Origin: Vibrio casei
GTDB taxonomy: Bacteria > Pseudomonadota > Gammaproteobacteria > Enterobacterales > Vibrionaceae
Length of the DNA: 64,000 bases
Direction: 5' to 3'
NCBI RefSeq assembly: GCF_002218025.2
Contig: NZ_AP018680.1
Coordinates: 1,798,001 to 1,862,000, forward strand
A program made the translations under genes and the position numbers. Shown here piece by piece: positions 58,754 through 64,000 of this stretch (position 1 is the first letter of the stretch; every line of letters starts with the position of its first letter). The notes below the pieces were generated by a model. That model was not told the DNA's origin and ran no database searches. It saw only the letters and a program-made list of their open reading frames with translations.

Positions 58754-59959
58754 TTATACATCAAGTAATAAACGAGCTGGATCTTCTAGTAATTCTTTAA
58801 TCGTTACTAGGAAACCAACAGACTCACGACCATCAATTAAACGATGATCATAAGATAAAGCAAGGTACATCATCGGTAAGATTTCAACTTTACCATTAAC
58901 CGCCATTGGACGATCTTGGATTTTATGCATACCCAAAATAGCCGCTTGAGGAGGATTGATGATAGGAGTAGACATTAATGAACCGAACACACCACCGTTA
59001 GTAATGGTGAAATTACCGCCCATTAAATCTTCAACTTGAAGCTTGCCATCACGACCTTTAATCGCCAGCTCTTTAATGCCTTTCTCAATGTCAGCAAAGC
59101 CAAGTAAGTCGCAGTCTTTTAATACTGGTGTTACAAGACCACGTGGCGTCGATACCGCCATGCTGATATCAAAATAATTGTGGTATACGATATCCGTACC
59201 ATCAATTGAAGCATTCACTTCTGGATAGCGTTTAAGTGCCTCAGTAACTGCTTTTACGTAGAAAGACATAAAGCCTAAACGCGTATCATGGCGTTTTTCA
59301 AACTGATCTTTATATTGTGCACGAAGATCCATAATAGGCTTCATGTTCACTTCATTAAATGTCGTTAACATTGCCGTTGAATTTTTAGCTTCAAGCAGGC
59401 GATTAGCCACGGTCTTACGAAGACGAGTCATTGGAACTCGTTTTTCAGTACGAGCGGCTGCAGGCGCCTCAATTGCTTCTTCTTTCGCCACTGGCGCAGA
59501 AGATTTTTTAGCAAGATGAGCATCAACATCTTCGCGAGTAATACGACCACCAACCCCCGTCCCTTTTACTGCTGAAGCATCAATATTATGCTCCGCAAGC
59601 AAACGACGAACGGCTGGGCTTAATGCATCGGTTGACTCTTCTGATAATGCCGCAGTATGACGTTTATCAGGAGATGCTTCCGTAGAGGCTGCTTTATCTT
59701 TCGTCGGTTCGCCAGCAACTGCACCCGCTTTTAATTTCGCGAGTAATTGCTTTGAAAGCACCGTAGCACCCTCTTCTTCAATGATGGATTCTAAAACGCC
59801 ATCTTCAGGAGCCGGTACTTCTAAAATAACTTTATCGGTTTCGATTTCGACTAAAATATCGTCACGAGAAACCGCGTCACCAGGCTGCTTGTGCCACGTT
59901 GCTACCGTTGCGTCTGCAACTGATTCAGGTAGATCTGGAACAAGAATTTCAATTGTCAT
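58754..59959 (-). CDS. sucB: 2-oxoglutarate dehydrogenase E2 (dihydrolipoyl succinyltransferase)
   Basis: Core subunit of the 2-oxoglutarate dehydrogenase complex, 401 residues. One N-terminal lipoyl domain (lipoyl Lys in [11 protein letters not shown]), an Ala/Pro-like linker, an E3-binding domain ([18 protein letters not shown], about 113-130) and the catalytic domain ending in [12 protein letters not shown]. It transfers the succinyl group to CoA. Confidence 0.97.
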   Translation of the reverse strand: MTIEILVPDLPESVADATVATWHKQPGDAVSRDDILVEIETDKVILEVPAPEDGVLESIIEEEGATVLSKQLLAKLKAGAVAGEPTKDKAASTEASPDKRHTAALSEESTDALSPAVRRLLAEHNIDASAVKGTGVGGRITREDVDAHLAKKSSAPVAKEEAIEAPAAARTEKRVPMTRLRKTVANRLLEAKNSTAMLTTFNEVNMKPIMDLRAQYKDQFEKRHDTRLGFMSFYVKAVTEALKRYPEVNASIDGTDIVYHNYFDISMAVSTPRGLVTPVLKDCDLLGFADIEKGIKELAIKGRDGKLQVEDLMGGNFTITNGGVFGSLMSTPIINPPQAAILGMHKIQDRPMAVNGKVEILPMMYLALSYDHRLIDGRESVGFLVTIKELLEDPARLLLDV

Positions 59960-60032
59960 AACTGTTTAATCCTTTTATCTAGTTTATTTCACTAGCGTAG
60001 TAAGCTGTTTAACTTAACAAAATACAATTAAC

Positions 60033-62846
60033 TTAAAAATCCAAACTCAAAGCATCGTCAATCAACGCTTTTTGTTGTTTTAAGTGCACTGACATATAAC
60101 CAACAGCTGGTGATGCAGAAGCTGGTCGACCTGCATATTTCAATGTGGCACCATTTGGTAGTGCAAAGCGCATATTATGTTGGCTGCTATACCATGCACC
60201 TTGGTTTTGCGGCTCTTCTTGACACCATACAAAATCTTCTACATTGGTATATTGCTCAATGGCTTTACTAACATCTTCATATGGGAATGGATAAAGCTGC
60301 TCCACACGAATAATGGCAACATCATGTTGTTCATTTTTACGACGTTGTTCTAACAAGTCGAAATAAACTTTACCTGAACACATTACGACACGTTTTACCT
60401 TATTTGCCTCTAACTCATCCATTTCAGGAATAGCGGCTTGGAAAGTACCACTGGCGAGCTCTTCAATTGATGAAGTACACAGAGGATGGCGCAATAATGA
60501 TTTAGGTGACATAACGATAAGCGGACGACGCATAGGGCGAACCACTTGGCGACGAATCATATGGTAAACCTGAGCAGGTGTAGACGGGACAACTACTTGA
60601 ATATTTTGCTCAGCACAAAGCTGTAAATATCGCTCTAAACGTGCAGATGAGTGTTCAGGTCCTTGACCTTCATAACCATGAGGAAGAAGCATGGTTAAGC
60701 CACACAAACGGCCCCACTTTTGCTCGCCTGATGAAATAAACTGGTCGATGACTACTTGCGCGCCGTTAGCAAAATCACCAAACTGCGCTTCCCATACCGT
60801 TAAACCGCCAGGTTCAGCCGTTGCGTAGCCATACTCAAATGCCAGTACCGCTTCTTCTGACAATACAGAGTCAAACACTTGGAATGGACCTTGATGATCA
60901 TGCACATGTGCCAAAGGCATATAAGTACTTGCAGTTTCTTGATCATGTAATACGGCGTGACGATGGAAGAACGTCCCTCGACCAGAATCTTGGCCGGTAA
61001 TACGAATACGTTTACCAATATCCACTAATGTTGCATAAGCCAGTGTTTCTGCCATGCCCCAATCAATCGCTTTTTCACCATTGATCATAGAAACACGATC
61101 GTTATATAGCTTTGAAACACGACTTTGCAATTTGTGGCTTTCTGGGAATTGGCAAATTTTGTTACCAAGCTCAATTAAGCGGTCTTGGTCAACTTCATTA
61201 TTCCAATCTTCATTCCATTCATGACCAAGATAAGGTGTCCAATCAACGGAATGTAGAGCCATTGGCCTCCATTCTTTAACCACCACTTCACCACGGTCAA
61301 GTGCATCACGATATTCATTAACTAACTGAGTAGAAACTTCTAATTCAATCGTTTTACGGTCAACCAATATATCAGCATAAATTTTACGCGGCGTTGGATG
61401 TTTTTTGATTTTCTGATACATCAAAGGCTGAGTTGCATTTGGTTCATCTGCTTCGTTATGCCCATGACGGCGATAACAAACTAAATCAATCACAACATCA
61501 CGTTTGAAAGTATTACGATAATCAAGCGCGATACGTGTGATGAAAGCAACTGCTTCTGGATCATCCGCATTCACGTGAAATATCGGAGCCTGTACCATTT
61601 TGGCAATATCAGTACAGTACATGGTAGAACGCATATCACGAGGATTCGATGTAGTAAAACCGACTTGGTTATTCACAACAATACGAACCGTACCGCCCAC
61701 TTGGTAGCCACGAGCTTGTGACATGTTAAACGTTTCCGCAACAACACCTTGTCCTGCAATCGCAGAATCACCATGAATAGTAATAGGAAGTACTTTACTA
61801 CCATCCTTATCATTCAAGCGGTCTTGACGAGCACGTACTGAACCAATAACAACAGGATTAACAATTTCCAAATGAGATGGATTAAACGCGAGTGCTAAAT
61901 GAACATCACCACCAGGGGTAGCAAAATCAGCGGAAAAACCTTGATGGTATTTTACATCCCCTGTACCCCATGAATCGCCATGCTTACCGGCAAACTCATC
62001 AAATAAATCTTGTGGCTTTTTACCTAACACGTTAACTAACATGTTTAAGCGACCACGGTGAGCCATACCAATAACGACTTCACGCATGCCATTTGAGCCA
62101 GCATGACGGATCAGTTCTTTCATCATTGGGATAAGTGCGTCACCGCCTTCTAGAGAGAAGCGTTTTGCACCCGGAAATTTCGCACCAAGATAACGCTCTA
62201 AACCTTCAGCTGCTGTCAATTCATCAAGAAAGGTAAGCTTTTCTTCTTTAGAGAATGAACCTTCTCCAATCACTGATTCTAAACGATCTTGAATCCAACG
62301 CTTTTCTTCAGTATTAGTAATATGCATGTACTCGGCGCCAATAGAGCCGCAGTAAATTTTATTTAGAGCTTGGTAAATATCTTTAAGAGGCATGGTGTCT
62401 TGCCCGACGGCAAACGAACCAACATTAAATGACTCTTCAAAGTCTTCTGGGGAGAGGTTATGAAATTGTGGATCCAATTCAGCAACTGGTTCACGCTTCC
62501 AGATATTAAGAGGGTCTAAACTTGCAGCTTGATGCCCACGGAAACGATAAGCATTGATTAACTGCAGGACTTTTACTTGTTTAGCATCGACATCAGGATC
62601 ACTAACTTGGACATTGTAATGCTTTGTTTCTTTCGCTAATCGTCTGAAGTAGTCACGAACACGAGAATGTGGTTGTTCACCATTAGCAGGAGCTTCTACT
62701 GGTAGGCTATCAAACACTTGTTTCCATTCGTCACCGACTAGATCGGGGTCACTAAGATACAGTTCGTAGAGTTCTTCTACGTAAGTTGCATTGGCGCCAG
62801 CCAAGTGTGAAGACTCGAGCCATGCCTTCATCACGCCGTTGTGCAT
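60033..62846 (-). CDS. sucA: 2-oxoglutarate dehydrogenase E1
   Basis: Thiamine diphosphate-dependent decarboxylase, 937 residues (E. coli 933). The cofactor site is GDSAIAGQGVVAETFN and NNQVGFTTSNPRD; the C-terminal region PEHSSARLERYLQ is also typical. ATG 62846 (MHNGVMKAWLESSH) is chosen with AAGGGAAAA before it; the frame extends to 62873 without a ribosome site. Feeds succinyl groups to SucB. Confidence 0.97.
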   Translation of the reverse strand: MHNGVMKAWLESSHLAGANATYVEELYELYLSDPDLVGDEWKQVFDSLPVEAPANGEQPHSRVRDYFRRLAKETKHYNVQVSDPDVDAKQVKVLQLINAYRFRGHQAASLDPLNIWKREPVAELDPQFHNLSPEDFEESFNVGSFAVGQDTMPLKDIYQALNKIYCGSIGAEYMHITNTEEKRWIQDRLESVIGEGSFSKEEKLTFLDELTAAEGLERYLGAKFPGAKRFSLEGGDALIPMMKELIRHAGSNGMREVVIGMAHRGRLNMLVNVLGKKPQDLFDEFAGKHGDSWGTGDVKYHQGFSADFATPGGDVHLALAFNPSHLEIVNPVVIGSVRARQDRLNDKDGSKVLPITIHGDSAIAGQGVVAETFNMSQARGYQVGGTVRIVVNNQVGFTTSNPRDMRSTMYCTDIAKMVQAPIFHVNADDPEAVAFITRIALDYRNTFKRDVVIDLVCYRRHGHNEADEPNATQPLMYQKIKKHPTPRKIYADILVDRKTIELEVSTQLVNEYRDALDRGEVVVKEWRPMALHSVDWTPYLGHEWNEDWNNEVDQDRLIELGNKICQFPESHKLQSRVSKLYNDRVSMINGEKAIDWGMAETLAYATLVDIGKRIRITGQDSGRGTFFHRHAVLHDQETASTYMPLAHVHDHQGPFQVFDSVLSEEAVLAFEYGYATAEPGGLTVWEAQFGDFANGAQVVIDQFISSGEQKWGRLCGLTMLLPHGYEGQGPEHSSARLERYLQLCAEQNIQVVVPSTPAQVYHMIRRQVVRPMRRPLIVMSPKSLLRHPLCTSSIEELASGTFQAAIPEMDELEANKVKRVVMCSGKVYFDLLEQRRKNEQHDVAIIRVEQLYPFPYEDVSKAIEQYTNVEDFVWCQEEPQNQGAWYSSQHNMRFALPNGATLKYAGRPASASPAVGYMSVHLKQQKALIDDALSLDF

Positions 62847-62988
62847 ATTTTCCCTTAACCTGTTAGGTTTCAATTATGCCTCGACCATTATTATTCGAAC
62901 TACCAATTATCCGAGTAATAAGTGCCGAATTGATAGCCGACTCATGCGAGCCGACTGTTCCTCGCTCATACAGAGCAATTCTTAATTT

Positions 62989-63702
62989 TTACACTGAACG
63001 ATTAATCAGCATTGTTTTGATGTGACCAATCGCTTTTGTTGGATTTAATCCCTTAGGACAAACACTGACACAGTTCATTATCTCATGACAACGAAAAACG
63101 CTAAATGCATCGTCAAGATTTGACAGGCGTTCATCTGTCGCCGTATCTCGGCTATCAATTAACCAACGATAGGCGGCTAATAAACCAGCTGGGCCAATAA
63201 ATTTATCCGGATTCCACCAGAAAGACGGACAAGATGTCGTACAACATGCGCACATAATGCAATCATACAAACCATCTAGATGAGCACGGTCTTCTGGTGA
63301 TTGTAGGTTTTCACGTGATGGTGGTAATTCACTATCATTGATCAAATAGGGTTTAACCTTGGCATAGTTATCATAAAACTGAGCCATATCAACAATAAGA
63401 TCGCGCACGACAGGTAAACCGGGAAGTGGACGAATGACCACTTTGCTTTTACCTAATAATGCCGATAAGGGTGTAATACACGCAAGGCCATTTTTACCGT
63501 TCATGTTCAAGCCATCGGAACCACATACGCCTTCACGACATGAGCGTCGAAACGAAATGCTTGGATCTTGTTCTTTCAATAAAATCAACGCATCCAACAC
63601 CATCATGTCAGAGCCTTCTTCTACTTCAAGCACATAATCCTTCATATAAGGCTTTTTATCAGCATCAGGATTGTAACGGTACAAAGAGAAATTAACTTTC
63701 AT
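62989..63702 (-). CDS. sdhB: Succinate dehydrogenase iron-sulphur subunit
   Basis: Electron-transfer subunit of complex II, 237 residues (E. coli 238). [2Fe-2S] Cys in SCREGVCGSDG and GLACITP; [4Fe-4S] in CIMCACCTTSCP; [3Fe-4S] in CHEIMNCVSVCPKGLNP. It lies 14 bases after sdhA. The 142-base gap to sucA has no clear promoter. Confidence 0.98.
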   Translation of the reverse strand: MKVNFSLYRYNPDADKKPYMKDYVLEVEEGSDMMVLDALILLKEQDPSISFRRSCREGVCGSDGLNMNGKNGLACITPLSALLGKSKVVIRPLPGLPVVRDLIVDMAQFYDNYAKVKPYLINDSELPPSRENLQSPEDRAHLDGLYDCIMCACCTTSCPSFWWNPDKFIGPAGLLAAYRWLIDSRDTATDERLSNLDDAFSVFRCHEIMNCVSVCPKGLNPTKAIGHIKTMLINRSV

Positions 63703-63716
63703 TTGCTTTATCTCCC

Positions 63717-64000
63717 TTAGTAAACACGAGCTTTAGGTGGAAAGGCTTCACGCAGTACTGGCTGCATATTCACATCACGCTTAGACATTGCTTCCGTTAC
63801 CGGATTATAAATAGAGTGGCATAACCAATTTGCATCATCACGGTCTGGGAAGTCAAAACGTGCATGTGCACCACGACTTTCAGTACGGTAATTCGCTGCT
63901 ACTGCCGTTGCAAATGCCGTTTCCATTAAGTTGTCTAATTCTAAACATTCAATACGCTGCGTATTAAACTCGGTCGATTTATCAGATAAATAAGCATTTT
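63717..64000 (-). CDS. sdhA: Succinate dehydrogenase flavoprotein subunit, C-terminal part
   Basis: Only about the last 94 codons are inside the window; the gene continues past 64000. The visible end ([46 protein letters not shown]) matches the C-terminal domain of SdhA, including the GAHARxDFP motif. Oxidises succinate to fumarate. Confidence 0.95.
   Translation of the reverse strand, partial: NAYLSDKSTEFNTQRIECLELDNLMETAFATAVAANYRTESRGAHARFDFPDRDDANWLCHSIYNPVTEAMSKRDVNMQPVLREAFPPKARVY

Noticed and set aside
62847..62988. Promoter or regulatory RNA between sdhB and sucA
   Set aside because: Short direct copies of GTCGGCT are present on the minus strand, but no promoter pair or strong stem was found.

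Overview
This window is about 64 kb of chromosome from an AT-rich marine gammaproteobacterium, almost certainly a Vibrionaceae member (Vibrio or a close relative). The evidence is gene content and order: ycgL-minCDE; rnd-fadD-hydrolase-slp-tsaB-yoaA; yecM next to argS; mepM-znuA divergent from znuCB; sdhAB-sucABCD; a TRAP dicarboxylate transporter with DctBD; a VexAB/VmeAB-type efflux pair; and a second divergent PurA. Species cannot be named from the sequence alone.

Layout. 0.2-6.7 kb: C4-dicarboxylate module, with dctBD facing dctPQM and a near-consensus sigma-54 promoter before dctP. 6.8-14 kb: a glucose-type ABC transporter (gtsABCD, closest in character to the Pseudomonas system) with its own GltR/GtrS-like two-component pair. 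14-17 kb: a lipoprotein and a PAS-GAF-GGDEF diguanylate cyclase in one unit, and a membrane-anchored coiled-coil protein. 17-21 kb: an Mtr-type tryptophan permease behind a promoter with a TrpR-like operator, then a LysR regulator divergent from a second adenylosuccinate synthetase. 21-27 kb: tRNA-Arg(UCU), folD behind a PurR box, and an RND efflux pair. 27-42 kb: housekeeping genes (mltB-type transglycosylase, ycgL, minCDE, rnd, fadD, hydrolase, slp, tsaB, yoaA, purU, yecM, argS, HIT protein). 42-45 kb: feoAB with FNR-like and Fur-like sites, then a gene-free stretch holding a candidate small RNA with its own Fur-like box. 45-49 kb: a very large propeller sensor with a degenerate kinase core, an AraC output domain and a G9/T8 homopolymer tract. 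49-53 kb: mepM and the zinc importer znuABC with a Zur box. 53-56.5 kb: an alpha-amylase gene split inside its signal peptide by an IS3-family element with a 3-bp target duplication. 56.5-64 kb: sucD, sucC, sucB, sucA, sdhB and the end of sdhA.

How the genes work together. Much of the window serves carbon entry and oxidation: dicarboxylates (Dct), glucose (Gts) and formerly starch (amylase) feed the TCA segment encoded by sdh-suc. Metal supply (FeoAB, ZnuABC) and one-carbon/purine metabolism (FolD, PurU, PurA2) are each marked by recognisable operators. The least explained parts are the candidate small RNA at 45.17-45.26 kb, the adjacent pseudokinase-AraC regulator, the PurA paralogue with its LysR partner, and a tandem array of ATGTTA-containing repeats after the gts operon. 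All coordinates, motifs and starts were read by eye; no database search was run.
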